Source of the DNA: Terriglobales bacterium
Lineage (GTDB): Bacteria > Acidobacteriota > Terriglobia > Terriglobales > Acidobacteriaceae
Reading direction: 5' to 3'
NCBI GenBank assembly: GCA_025936825.1
Contig: JAICSO010000008.1
Location: 143,772-207,771 of the forward strand
Length of the DNA: 64,000 nt
Each line of letters starts with the position of its first letter. Positions within the stretch are counted from its first letter, which is position 1. Positions 25,486-35,369 of the stretch are shown here, piece by piece. The translations under genes and the position numbers were made by a program. The notes beneath the pieces were generated by a model. The model saw nothing but the letters and a program-made list of their open reading frames with translations, had not been told where the DNA came from and ran no database searches.

Positions 25486-26304
25486 ATGGCTCAGCTTTCC
25501 CGGGAAACATCTTTGCACTCACCCGAATTCAACTTGTTGAATGCAGTTCTGCTGTTCGCCGCGGCACTGCTTGCCGGCGCCTTGAATGCAGTGGCCGGGG
25601 GCGGGAGTTTCATTGCATTTCCGGCGTTGCTTTTCACTGGGGTACCTCCTATCCCCGCGAATGCCACAAATACGGTTGCGCTGTGGACCGGGCTAGTCTG
25701 CAGTGGCGGCGCATTCCGCCGGCATATCAATGTGCCCTGGCTGGTTTTGAGCGTTCTGACCGCAGCCAGCATCGGCGGCGGGATTCTCGGCGCCCTGCTC
25801 CTGCTGCACACCCCGGCTCACACCTTTATGCGCGTGCTGCCCTGGTTGATGCTGGCGGCGACTCTGCTTTTTATCTTCGGACGGTACGTGGTTCGTCCAC
25901 GAGAAACTCAGGTCGTCCATGACACTGGAATGACAGCCCTGTTGCTGGCGACAGGATTCCAATTTCTGGTCGCGATCTACGGCGGATATTTTGGCGGCGG
26001 GATGGGGATCGTCATCCTCGCTATGCTCACCGCCTTCGGCATGGTCGATATCCATCAGATGAATGCGCTCAAAATCGTGCTGAGTACCGCCACGAATGGG
26101 GTTGCGGTGGCGATCTTTGTCGCGTCGCACGCCGTGTACTGGCGGCAAGCGCTGGTGATGATCGTTGGCGCGGCGCTCGGCGGCTTCTTTGGCGCTCATT
26201 ACTCGCTGCGCCTTCCGCAAAAGGTGGTGCGTTGGTTTGTGATCGGCGTCGGATCAAGTGTGACTGTCTATTTCTTTGCGCGCTCCTACTGGCTCGGCGG
26301 GTAA
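25486..26304 (+). CDS. TSUP-family (TauE/SafE) membrane transporter
   Basis: 272 residues from ATG 25486. Eight hydrophobic segments and the repeated family motif are visible: AGALNAVAGGGSFIAFPALL with PANATNTVALWTG in the first half, and AIYGGYFGGGMGIVILAML with NALKIVLSTATNGVAV in the second. The two halves are internal repeats. TSUP proteins export or import sulfite, sulfonates or other organic anions. No sulfur gene is nearby, so the substrate is open. Confidence 0.92.
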   Translation: MAQLSRETSLHSPEFNLLNAVLLFAAALLAGALNAVAGGGSFIAFPALLFTGVPPIPANATNTVALWTGLVCSGGAFRRHINVPWLVLSVLTAASIGGGILGALLLLHTPAHTFMRVLPWLMLAATLLFIFGRYVVRPRETQVVHDTGMTALLLATGFQFLVAIYGGYFGGGMGIVILAMLTAFGMVDIHQMNALKIVLSTATNGVAVAIFVASHAVYWRQALVMIVGAALGGFFGAHYSLRLPQKVVRWFVIGVGSSVTVYFFARSYWLGG

Positions 26305-26422
26305 CCGGAGTCTCCCGACAAGGGTCACCGCAGTAATGTTTTTGAGCGCCTCCCTCGCAGTTCCAATCCATTGTAAGTGACTGAATCCACAGTAGATCAG
26401 CAGTAGGCTCGGGTCCCCGCGC

Positions 26423-26475
26423 CGGGAATCGCCACAAGGCAAATTTGAAAAATACCCAAAAGTGGAAGATTCCCG
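26423..26475. promoter_or_regulatory. Possible structured RNA leader upstream of the pilus-like operon
   Basis: CGGGAATC (26423-26430) pairs perfectly with GATTCCCG (26468-26475). Inside it CCAC (26432-26435) pairs with GTGG (26462-26465), and ATTTGAAAAAT can form a small apical hairpin. The enclosed loop holds an A-rich ACCCAAAA stretch. The structure lies 130-180 bases before the first gene of the operon, within a 302-base gene-free gap (26305-26606). Strand is not certain because the stem forms on both. I could not match it to a known riboswitch class. Confidence 0.4.
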
Positions 26476-26606
26476 TTACCTGAGTACCGTTTTCCCTTTT
26501 CGGGTTCCTCGGAATAATCGCCACAGGTCATGAACTTCCGAATCACTGACTGAGCCTTCGCTGAGATTGGGGCCAGCAAAACGGAAGCACCTATCGAGGG
26601 GGATCG

Positions 26607-27191
26607 ATGAGAACAGGAACTTTCGTGCGAGTCGCCGTGGTTGCCATGGCGATGCTCTTCGCAGTATCGATGGCATCGGCGCAGTTGAACTCCGGCGCGC
26701 AGACGATTGCCTTGAATGCCAACCTGGCAGAATCGCTCACGCTGAGCCTTTCGGCTAACTCCGTCAACTTCACTTTGAGCGCGGGCAGCGCTACCAACGC
26801 GGGCAGCGCGAACATTACAGCTACGACCAAGTGGGTCCTGAAGCCGGGACGTACTGCGGTTGGCGTTTACGCCTATTTCGCCAGCGCTAGCGCGGCCCTG
26901 ACGGGTACGGCCAGTGGCTCGACCATTCCTTCTTCCGCTTTCAGCATCACTGACACTGGCGCGGGCAGCGGCGGCGCGGGTACCTCCGGCGCACTGAGCA
27001 ACACCGTGGCCTTCGGCGTGGCCAACTCTGGCTTGCAGATGGCCAACGTTTCCATCACGGGCGCGAACAAGAACGCCAGCCGTACCGATCAGATGGCGTT
27101 CAACATCGACCTGAGTGGCGGTACCTTGCCGCAACTTCCGGCTGACACCTACACCGGGACGCTGAACATTCAGGCCCAGGCGACTCCGTAA
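26607..27191 (+). CDS. Secreted fibre-subunit-like protein 1 (SCPU-like)
   Basis: 194 residues from ATG 26607 preceded by GGGGGA. Sec signal (VAVVAMAMLFAVSMASAQ) then an all-beta, Ala/Ser/Thr/Gly-rich mature part with no cysteine. Features shared with the next gene: SLSANSVNFTLSAGS near the N-terminus, ITATTKWVLKPG, AVGVYAYFAS, a Ser/Gly-rich middle, VANSGLQM, and a C-terminal strand DTYTGTLNIQAQA. A closing Y-T-x-T-L-x-I-x strand resembles spore-coat-U/CsuA-type subunits of archaic chaperone-usher fibres. First of a four-gene operon with a chaperone-like and a barrel gene. Structural role is inferred. Confidence 0.75.
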   Translation: MRTGTFVRVAVVAMAMLFAVSMASAQLNSGAQTIALNANLAESLTLSLSANSVNFTLSAGSATNAGSANITATTKWVLKPGRTAVGVYAYFASASAALTGTASGSTIPSSAFSITDTGAGSGGAGTSGALSNTVAFGVANSGLQMANVSITGANKNASRTDQMAFNIDLSGGTLPQLPADTYTGTLNIQAQATP

Positions 27192-27273
27192 TTTCATCGC
27201 GATGATTGGCAGCTGAGGGTGGGTGCTGGGGCTCCCACCCTTGAGCTGTTCGGGGATGAATCGGAAACGAGCG

Positions 27274-27837
27274 ATGAAACTAAGACCACAATTCGGAGCA
27301 AGGCTAGCCACGATGGCGCTCGCCGTCCTTGTGCTGGCCGCCGGCGCACACGCGCAGGTGGTGAACTCCGGCGCCAGCACCATCAGCCTGAACGCGGTGC
27401 TGAACGACTCGATAACGGTTTCGCTTTCGTCCCATGCAGTCAACTTTACTTTGACCCAAGGCAGCGGCAGCAACCCCGGCAGCACGTCAATCACAGCGAC
27501 GACAACATGGTTGCTGCGTCCGAATGTCGGCAGCCTGAAGCTGTACGCGTTCTTCGCAAGCTCAACGTCAGCCTTAACGGATGGCGCCGGTAACAACATT
27601 CCGTCAGCAGATTTTCAGATTTCCGACAACGGCGGCGCATTCAATGCGCTGACTAACACGGTACCGTTTGGCGGTGCCAATGCCGGACTGCAGCTTTCTT
27701 CGACGCCGATCCTGGGCAACAACAAATCCGGAAGCCGAACCGACAACATGAATTTCAACATCAACCTGGTTCCGCTGCCGAACTTGCCGGCGGGCACTTA
27801 CACGGGGACGTTAACGATCCAGGCGCAAGCGATCTGA
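27274..27837 (+). CDS. Secreted fibre-subunit-like protein 2, paralogue of the preceding gene
   Basis: 187 residues from ATG 27274; an ATG six codons earlier (27256) is also possible. Signal peptide MALAVLVLAAGAHA|QVV. The mature part follows the first subunit nearly motif for motif: NSGASTISLNAVLNDSITVS, HAVNFTLTQGS, ITATTTWLLRP, LKLYAFFASS, ANAGLQL, SGSRTDNMNFNINL and GTYTGTLTIQAQA at the C-terminus. It lacks the long Ala/Gly insertion in the middle of subunit 1. The gap to the first gene is 82 bases and to the next 19 bases. The pair could be major and minor subunits of one fibre (inference). Confidence 0.75.
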   Translation: MKLRPQFGARLATMALAVLVLAAGAHAQVVNSGASTISLNAVLNDSITVSLSSHAVNFTLTQGSGSNPGSTSITATTTWLLRPNVGSLKLYAFFASSTSALTDGAGNNIPSADFQISDNGGAFNALTNTVPFGGANAGLQLSSTPILGNNKSGSRTDNMNFNINLVPLPNLPAGTYTGTLTIQAQAI

Positions 27838-27856
27838 TTCAGCAGGTGGGTGAAGT

Positions 27857-28663
27857 ATGAAAACGGGATTTCTCAGGGCGGCGTGCCGGCCTCTGGCCAG
27901 CGCGCTACTTGTATTGGTGCTGGGTGTAGCTGCGTCCGCCCAAACGGTGCGGCCGGTGATCAATGAACTGGTCGGCAACCCAGTGAAAGGGCGGGTCGAA
28001 TATGTGAACGACAGCCTGACGCCGCTGAACGTGGTGCTCGAGGCTAAAAGTTTCACGGTCGCGGAGTCGGGAGAGATCAGCTATCGGCCGCTGGACCCAG
28101 GTGTTCACGTGAAGTTCTCGGCAACCAGCTTCCGCATTCAGCCGCAGCAAACGTATTACGTTTTTTATGAGGCGACGTCGCCTCAAGTTCCGGCGTGGTT
28201 CGTGATTTACGCCAACTTCACCGGATTTGCGTTTCGTACGGCGCAGGGAATGAATGTGCGCTTGCAGTTGCCGCACACGGTCTACCTGCTGCCCAAGCAG
28301 TCGGTGGACAAGTCGGAACTGCATGTCATTCGCGCCGATCTGGACGCAACCCAGAACAAGGTGACGATCGAAGTCGAGAACACTGGCGCGAACTTCGGGC
28401 GGATCCTGCAGACCCACTTGCTGTACTCGAAAAAGAAGCAGGAGGCGCCGGGCTTTCCGGTTTTTCCGCATAGCAAGCGGATTCTGGAAGTTCCGCTGGA
28501 GCAAAAGGCCGAAGGCGAGAACGTTCCAGTAGAGGTCTCTTTGGAGTTGGAGAAGTTCAAGCTGGAGCAGAAACTCGAGCGCCACAACTCCACGGAGGCG
28601 GTCTCGGCCGCGGCAACGTCCACGGTGGTTCCCGCGGGCTCACGAGGGGGCGACAAGCCTTAG
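27857..28663 (+). CDS. Periplasmic PapD-like candidate pilus chaperone
   Basis: 268 residues with a signal peptide ending near GVAASAQ. The mature protein is all-beta in two parts: about residues 30-150 with GRVEYVNDSLTPLNVVLEAK, FSATSFRIQPQQTYYVFYEA and WFVIYANFTG, and 150-235 with KVTIEVENTGANFGRI and KRILEVPLE. Two immunoglobulin-like parts, a conserved-looking RIQP-x-Q-x-YYV strand and the gene order point to a PapD-type chaperone. A charged, Glu/Lys-rich C-terminal helix and an Ala/Thr/Ser tail are additions. The stop lies two bases before the barrel gene. Assignment is by layout and fold impression, not by a strong motif. Confidence 0.6.
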   Translation: MKTGFLRAACRPLASALLVLVLGVAASAQTVRPVINELVGNPVKGRVEYVNDSLTPLNVVLEAKSFTVAESGEISYRPLDPGVHVKFSATSFRIQPQQTYYVFYEATSPQVPAWFVIYANFTGFAFRTAQGMNVRLQLPHTVYLLPKQSVDKSELHVIRADLDATQNKVTIEVENTGANFGRILQTHLLYSKKKQEAPGFPVFPHSKRILEVPLEQKAEGENVPVEVSLELEKFKLEQKLERHNSTEAVSAAATSTVVPAGSRGGDKP

Positions 28664-28665
28664 AT

Positions 28666-30312
28666 GTGATGAGCCGGCGGACCCAATGCGCGCTTCTGTT
28701 TATGGTCGCCTTGATCACAGCGGGCGCTAGTGCGCAGGTTTTCCGGGTCCAGGGCGGAACGTCGACTATGTTGGACGCCCAAGGCGGCTCGGTCGAGTTC
28801 AAAGCTCCCAATTATGACGGCTCGTTCGGTCTTGGCTACTACAACGGCCAGGTAATGTTTGGCGGCGAGACCCGCTACAAATACCACGATTACACCGTAC
28901 TCGCCGGGGATGACTCGGTCCGGTTTGACCTTCCTACCGATGTTTTTGACCACAGTCATTACTTCTCCGCTCGCGGCGCGGGCATTACCACTTCCGACCA
29001 TGACCGCAGCATGTATGCCTTCGCAGGTACAACTTCCACCTGGCTTGGTACAGGATTTTTCAACGCTGCGACGAGTGACAGTCCAGTAGCAATTCTCTTC
29101 TATCAGCGTAAGCTGAGCGACAACGTGCGGTTCTTCTCGCGCAACATCCTGTCGAACCGGCAGACGCTCTTGCAGGGGCTGGAGTGGAGTCCGGAGAAGT
29201 GGGCGCATGCATCGGTCACTAGCGGCGTGGGTTCGAACCAAAAATACGGTGCGGCGGCGTTTGACGCTGAGACCGACAAGCTCGCCTTCAAGACCAGTTA
29301 CGTCGTAACCGGAGATATGTTTCGCCGCGTGACCGTCATCAGCCCGATGAGTTCCGAGGTGAACAAAGGCAACGTGCAGATGCTGTATAAGCCGGACGAG
29401 CACATCAGCATCACCACCGGACATGAAAACGTCCTGGAACCGGTCACGGTGGGCGCGCCCATGCAGGCGGCTTCAATCGAACAGATCTCGACCGACGTGC
29501 ACATACAGCGCTTCTACTTCGGCACGGGCCTGTTTACGTCGCGGGCCTCGATCGGCAACTCGCGCGGGAAAAATCTTTACGTGGGCCGCAGGATTGGACG
29601 CCGCTTCGACGTGAGCACGAATTACTTCAATAGCCATTCGGCGAACGGGTTCACTACAACCATTCTTTCGGGAGGGGTGCGCGAGAACTTCTCGTCGCGA
29701 TTCAGCCTGCTGCAACTTATCTCGCGGACGGCTGGCCAGACGACATACGCATTCGGCGGAGACTACATCAGCAATCGTCTCATGCTGAGCGTCAACTATC
29801 AGAATGTTTACTTGCCATTCCGTCCTAATAATCCCTTTGAGCAGGCGCTAGCGTTGAATGCGTCATTTCGCGTGAGCGGACCACTGCAAATCACAGCAGC
29901 TTCAAACGTCGCACCTGACGGGCACTTGCGTTACTCGATTGGGGCGAGCACGTTCTTGTACAGGACGCGTGGCTTGGTAATGAAGGCCAACTCGCCAGAC
30001 TCGTTTTCGATCTCGAAGTATGTGATCCAAGGATTGGTGCTTGATGATCAAGGCGCGCCGGTTGAGGGTGCAGCGCTGCACATCGGCAAGCAGGTCGCGT
30101 ACACGGACAGCTCTGGTCATTTCATGCTGCGCTTCTCCAAGCGCGGATCGTTCCCGTTGAGCCTGGCGCCGGAGGAGTTCATGACCAACGGCGTGTACCA
30201 GGTAGTCTCAGCGCCGACTCAGGTGAATGCGGAATCAGAAGACAACGCTACGGATGTGCAGGTTGTGGTTCGCAGAGTCCCGCCACCGCAAGCAAAGCTG
30301 TACAACCAGTAG
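28666..30312 (+). CDS. Short usher-like outer-membrane beta-barrel with regulatory-like C-terminal domain
   Basis: 548 residues, signal peptide FMVALITAGASAQ. From about residue 25 to 450 the sequence shows alternating aromatic/polar strands typical of an outer-membrane barrel (for example FGLGYYNGQVMFGGETRYKY, FYFGTGLFTSRASIG, NYFNSHSANGFTTTILSGGV). The last 100 residues resemble a carboxypeptidase-regulatory-like/CNA-B-type domain: YVIQGLVLDDQGAPVEGAAL, TDSSGHFMLRFSKRGSF. Classical ushers are about 800 residues or more and also have a plug and two C-terminal domains. Here about 420 residues of barrel and one such domain may serve the same job. Fourth gene of the operon. Confidence 0.65.
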   Translation: MMSRRTQCALLFMVALITAGASAQVFRVQGGTSTMLDAQGGSVEFKAPNYDGSFGLGYYNGQVMFGGETRYKYHDYTVLAGDDSVRFDLPTDVFDHSHYFSARGAGITTSDHDRSMYAFAGTTSTWLGTGFFNAATSDSPVAILFYQRKLSDNVRFFSRNILSNRQTLLQGLEWSPEKWAHASVTSGVGSNQKYGAAAFDAETDKLAFKTSYVVTGDMFRRVTVISPMSSEVNKGNVQMLYKPDEHISITTGHENVLEPVTVGAPMQAASIEQISTDVHIQRFYFGTGLFTSRASIGNSRGKNLYVGRRIGRRFDVSTNYFNSHSANGFTTTILSGGVRENFSSRFSLLQLISRTAGQTTYAFGGDYISNRLMLSVNYQNVYLPFRPNNPFEQALALNASFRVSGPLQITAASNVAPDGHLRYSIGASTFLYRTRGLVMKANSPDSFSISKYVIQGLVLDDQGAPVEGAALHIGKQVAYTDSSGHFMLRFSKRGSFPLSLAPEEFMTNGVYQVVSAPTQVNAESEDNATDVQVVVRRVPPPQAKLYNQ

Positions 30313-30321
30313 CCGGGTTGT

Positions 30322-31173
30322 TTATCCGGACACTTTGTTGCTGCGCAGGGAGTCCACCATCTCTTTGGCTTCTTCTAAGCTGCAACCGTATAGTTTCCGC
30401 GCGGTATAGATGGCGTTGACGGTCTGGCCGCGGGCGGCGAGTTCTCGAAGTTGTTCCTGCTGAGCATCGCGACTGAGAGATTGCAGGTGCGCGAAATCGT
30501 GGGTGAGAGACACGGTATCGGAGATGACCGTGTAGGGGCGCAGCGCTTCCAAGAAAGCCTTCGCGCGAGGGATCACGTTCCAGCGAATGCGCAGGAACGG
30601 GGGCGCAGTCATGGTGACGGGATAATCCTGGTACAGAGTCGAGCTACTGCCGCCGTACCAGCGCTTGACCACGGGAGCGCTTTCGCCGCTTTCGGCATTT
30701 AATGCGCTCACCAGAGCAGAGGTGTTACCCGGAATTTCGAGTTCGACGTAACGGAGAAACTGGGTATTGGTCTGTCCCGGCTTCGCGGGGTCAGGCACCT
30801 CAACGCGTTCTTTCAGCAGGTGCGCCGAGGCGATTTCCCCAAACGAGAGGAACACGACCGAGGGATCGTCGGGCGGCAGTTCGTAATTCAGATACGAACG
30901 GTATTGGATGAACACTCCGGTGTCGTTCATCCGCACCAGCCAATTAGAGGGATGGAAGCGAGCGGTGACGTATCGCTTCGTCCCCAGCACGAATAGCAGC
31001 AGAAGTACGCCAAAGAAATATCCGATAACGAATTTGGCGGTGTAAGCGTAGTAAAACGACGCAACCATCCCGGCAATTTCAACCAGCCAAAGAATGAGAC
31101 CGAGTATTCGCGAGTGGCGGAAGACGCGGTCGCTGGGGCCGATCTCGACATCCTGAAGTCGCAACAGGCGCAT
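30322..31173 (-). CDS. Membrane protein with an L7/L12-like C-terminal segment
   Basis: 283 residues. Two hydrophobic segments near residues 25-43 and 48-65 anchor the protein. The cytoplasmic part (about 70-235) is unrecognised and contains a PH-like run of strands (NWLVRMNDTGVFIQYRSYLN). The end reads LRELAARGQTVNAIYTARKL and GCSLEEAKEMVDSLR, which is like the C-terminal domain of ribosomal protein bL12 (LL-x-x-G-x-x-I-x-A-I-x-x-x-R, then GL-x-x-LKEAK-x-x-V-x). That domain binds translation GTPases in ribosomes, but similar helices occur in unrelated membrane proteins. It converges on the usher-like gene. Confidence 0.7.
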   Translation of the reverse strand: MRLLRLQDVEIGPSDRVFRHSRILGLILWLVEIAGMVASFYYAYTAKFVIGYFFGVLLLLFVLGTKRYVTARFHPSNWLVRMNDTGVFIQYRSYLNYELPPDDPSVVFLSFGEIASAHLLKERVEVPDPAKPGQTNTQFLRYVELEIPGNTSALVSALNAESGESAPVVKRWYGGSSSTLYQDYPVTMTAPPFLRIRWNVIPRAKAFLEALRPYTVISDTVSLTHDFAHLQSLSRDAQQEQLRELAARGQTVNAIYTARKLYGCSLEEAKEMVDSLRSNKVSG

Positions 31174-31256
31174 AGGGCTCCGGTAAACGACAGCAGTTTA
31201 CCCGGTTGAGGCTTTACCGCGGGAGTGCTTTTTCTTGCATGCGGGGTCTCTTAAGA

Positions 31257-31300
31257 ACCACAACTTTCACCACAAAGGACACGAAGGTACACGAAGGACA
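31257..31300. repeat. CACGAAGG-word repeat, single arm
   Basis: AACCACAACTTTCACCACAA and AGGACACGAAGGTACACGAA run together here. Same word family as 23923-23987 and 35273-35336, but without a clear opposite arm. Confidence 0.6.
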
Positions 31301-31323
31301 ATTACAGAAGTAGGCGGGAATAA

Positions 31324-33420
<2,097 letters not shown>

Positions 33421-33683
33421 TTTCACCCCCAGTAACGACAAGATCGCTGAGGAGACAGCGTTCTATGCACTCTGCTTCAGTCTCGTCGGAATGGCCAACA
33501 CCGAACGGCTGGGATGATGTCCGAACTCCCAACTGAACTGGAGCACCTGGGATAGGGAACGCCCTGAGTGGGACAGAAGACATACATAAGAACCCCAAGA
33601 CCTTTGTCTCTACCCAGAAAACTGGCCGAATTACGATCTAAGTGGGATAAACTGGTCATAGGCGCGCTCGAACCCTGCAGTCG

Positions 33684-34739
33684 TTGCAGGAGGAGATCCC
33701 TAAGCACAAGCTGGATGCGATCCTTGTCGGCCATCTGCCGAACATCCGGTATTTGTGCGGGTTCAGCGGGAGCGCGGGTTTGCTGGTGGTAAACGATCAC
33801 GAAGCGCAGTTTTTTACCGATGGTCGATACACCGTGCAAGCGCGCGAAGAAGTCAAAGGCGCACGGATTCGGATCCAGAACGGGAAGTCGGCGTTTGCGG
33901 CCGCGCTCGATTGGCTTGCCGAGCGCAAGCGGATCAAGCGGCTGGGCATTGAAGCCGCGTACATCACCGTCGCTGACCGGGACGTGCTGACGAAGCGGGT
34001 TGGGCGGGGCGTCAGAATCGTGAACGCACCGCCATTGATCGAACGGATGCGGATGGTGAAGTCGGAGGACGAGATTGGGAAGATACGCTCTGCGTGCGAA
34101 TTGGGGAGTCATCTTTTCGATACTCTCGCTGAAGCTCTGAAGCCGGACCGAACTGAATCCCAAGTTGCTGGCCAGCTTGAACTTGCAGCGCGCGATGCCG
34201 GTGCCGATCAGATGGCATTCACGACCATCATTGCCGGAGGAAAGCGTTCGGCACTGCCTCACGGCAGAGCGTCGGTTGCGCCCATTCCCGACGAGGGATT
34301 CGTGGTCTGCGACTTCGGTGTTATACTCTCCGGCTATTGTTCCGATATGACCCGCACGCTGCACGTGGGCCGTCCTTCGGCGGAGGCGCGCAGGGTTTAT
34401 GAAGCTGTCCGAGAAGCGCAGCAGGCAGCGCTGGAGGCCGTCAGGCCCGGAAAGACTGTTGGCGAAGTAGACGCTGCTGCTCGCAAGTTGTTGCACAAAC
34501 GAGGATTAGGCAAATACTTTACGCACTCGACCGGACACGGCCTGGGGCTTGAGATCCATGAGGCTCCGCGCGTCGCGGCTGGTCAGACGGAAATTCTGCG
34601 GCCCGGAACGGTCATTACGATCGAACCGGGCGTTTATCTGCCGGGAAAGTTCGGAGTGCGCATCGAAGACACGGTTGTGGTGACCGAAACTGGCTGCGAC
34701 ATCCTGACCAAATGCCCGAAAGAATTGCTTTCGGTTTAA
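33684..34739 (+). CDS. M24-family aminopeptidase (Xaa-Pro peptidase type)
   Basis: 351 residues from TTG 33684. Homology-like sequence (ARTLQSLQEEIPKHKLDAIL) reaches back a few codons toward an in-frame stop at 33648, and there is no ATG or GTG in between, so the start is TTG 33684 or CTG 33675. Creatinase N-domain (VGHLPNIRYLCGFSGSAG) then the pita-bread fold with the dinuclear metal ligands: D in VVCDFGVILSGYCSDMTRTL (two Asp), H in THSTGHGLGLEIHE, E in VITIEPGVYLPG and E in RIEDTVVVT. It trims N-terminal residues before proline. Neighbours are ligA and accB, which are functionally unrelated. Confidence 0.93.
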   Translation: MQEEIPKHKLDAILVGHLPNIRYLCGFSGSAGLLVVNDHEAQFFTDGRYTVQAREEVKGARIRIQNGKSAFAAALDWLAERKRIKRLGIEAAYITVADRDVLTKRVGRGVRIVNAPPLIERMRMVKSEDEIGKIRSACELGSHLFDTLAEALKPDRTESQVAGQLELAARDAGADQMAFTTIIAGGKRSALPHGRASVAPIPDEGFVVCDFGVILSGYCSDMTRTLHVGRPSAEARRVYEAVREAQQAALEAVRPGKTVGEVDAAARKLLHKRGLGKYFTHSTGHGLGLEIHEAPRVAAGQTEILRPGTVITIEPGVYLPGKFGVRIEDTVVVTETGCDILTKCPKELLSV

Positions 34740-34773
34740 GTGATGGCTGGATTCATAGACTCACTGGGAACCC

Positions 34774-35268
34774 ATGAATCAAAAAGAGATCAAAGAACTT
34801 ATAGAGTTTCTGATCGAGAAGGACATCGCCGAATTTGAGCTGGAGCGCGGTGATGTGAAGGTGCGGATCAAGCGGGCCGCGCCTGAGCCTCAGCAACCGG
34901 TGGAGCGGATTATCAGCGTGCCGACGCCTGTTCCGGCGGTACACATGCCCGTCGCGCACGCGCCGAGTGCAGCTCCGCCAATGCATCCGGCCGCACCACC
35001 AGCTGCTCCCGAGAAAAAGGAAGACCTGCACATGGTGAAGTCGCCCATGGTGGGGACGTATTACGAGTCGCCGTCACCAGGATCGCCGCCATTCGTAAAA
35101 CCCGGGGATTCCATCGAGATCGGGCAGTTGCTGTGTATCGTGGAAGCGATGAAGCTGATGAATGAGATCGAGTCCGATGTCGCCGGCGAAGTGGTTCAGT
35201 GCCTGGTGAAAAATGGCCAGCCGATCGAGTACGGGCAGGATTTGTTCGCGATAAGAGCCAAGAAGTGA
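34774..35268 (+). CDS. accB: Biotin carboxyl carrier protein AccB
   Basis: 164 residues. N-terminal alpha/beta segment (KEIKELIEFLIEKDIAEFEL), a Pro/Ala-rich flexible linker (about residues 35-85), and the biotinyl domain with EAMKLMNEI; K127 is the biotin attachment site. It carries CO2 between biotin carboxylase and carboxyltransferase in acetyl-CoA carboxylase. accC follows about 100 bases downstream with only a repeat between them, so the two are probably one transcript. accA and accD are not in the window. Confidence 0.97.
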   Translation: MNQKEIKELIEFLIEKDIAEFELERGDVKVRIKRAAPEPQQPVERIISVPTPVPAVHMPVAHAPSAAPPMHPAAPPAAPEKKEDLHMVKSPMVGTYYESPSPGSPPFVKPGDSIEIGQLLCIVEAMKLMNEIESDVAGEVVQCLVKNGQPIEYGQDLFAIRAKK

Positions 35269-35272
35269 AAGC

Positions 35273-35336
35273 CCTTCGTGTACCTTTGTGACCTTCGTGG
35301 TTTGATCCAATGCAGGTCACGAAGGTACACGAAGGA
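35273..35336. repeat. Inverted repeat of CACGAAGG words between accB and accC
   Basis: Arm 35273-35300 (CCTTCGTGTACCTTTGTGAC, CTTCGTGG) pairs with arm 35314-35336 (AGGTCACGAAGGTACACGAA, GG). It follows the accB stop closely. In this operon it may tune the accC level by partial termination or RNA folding (inference). Confidence 0.7.
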
Positions 35337-35369
35337 AGCATCTAGCACGTCTGATCCAACCTCGGCCAA

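Noticed and set aside
26416..26530. c-di-GMP (GEMM) riboswitch before the fibre operon
   Set aside because: CACAAGGCAAA and GAAA recall part of the consensus, but the required GACGCAAAGCC-type core is not present. I keep only the generic structured-leader call.
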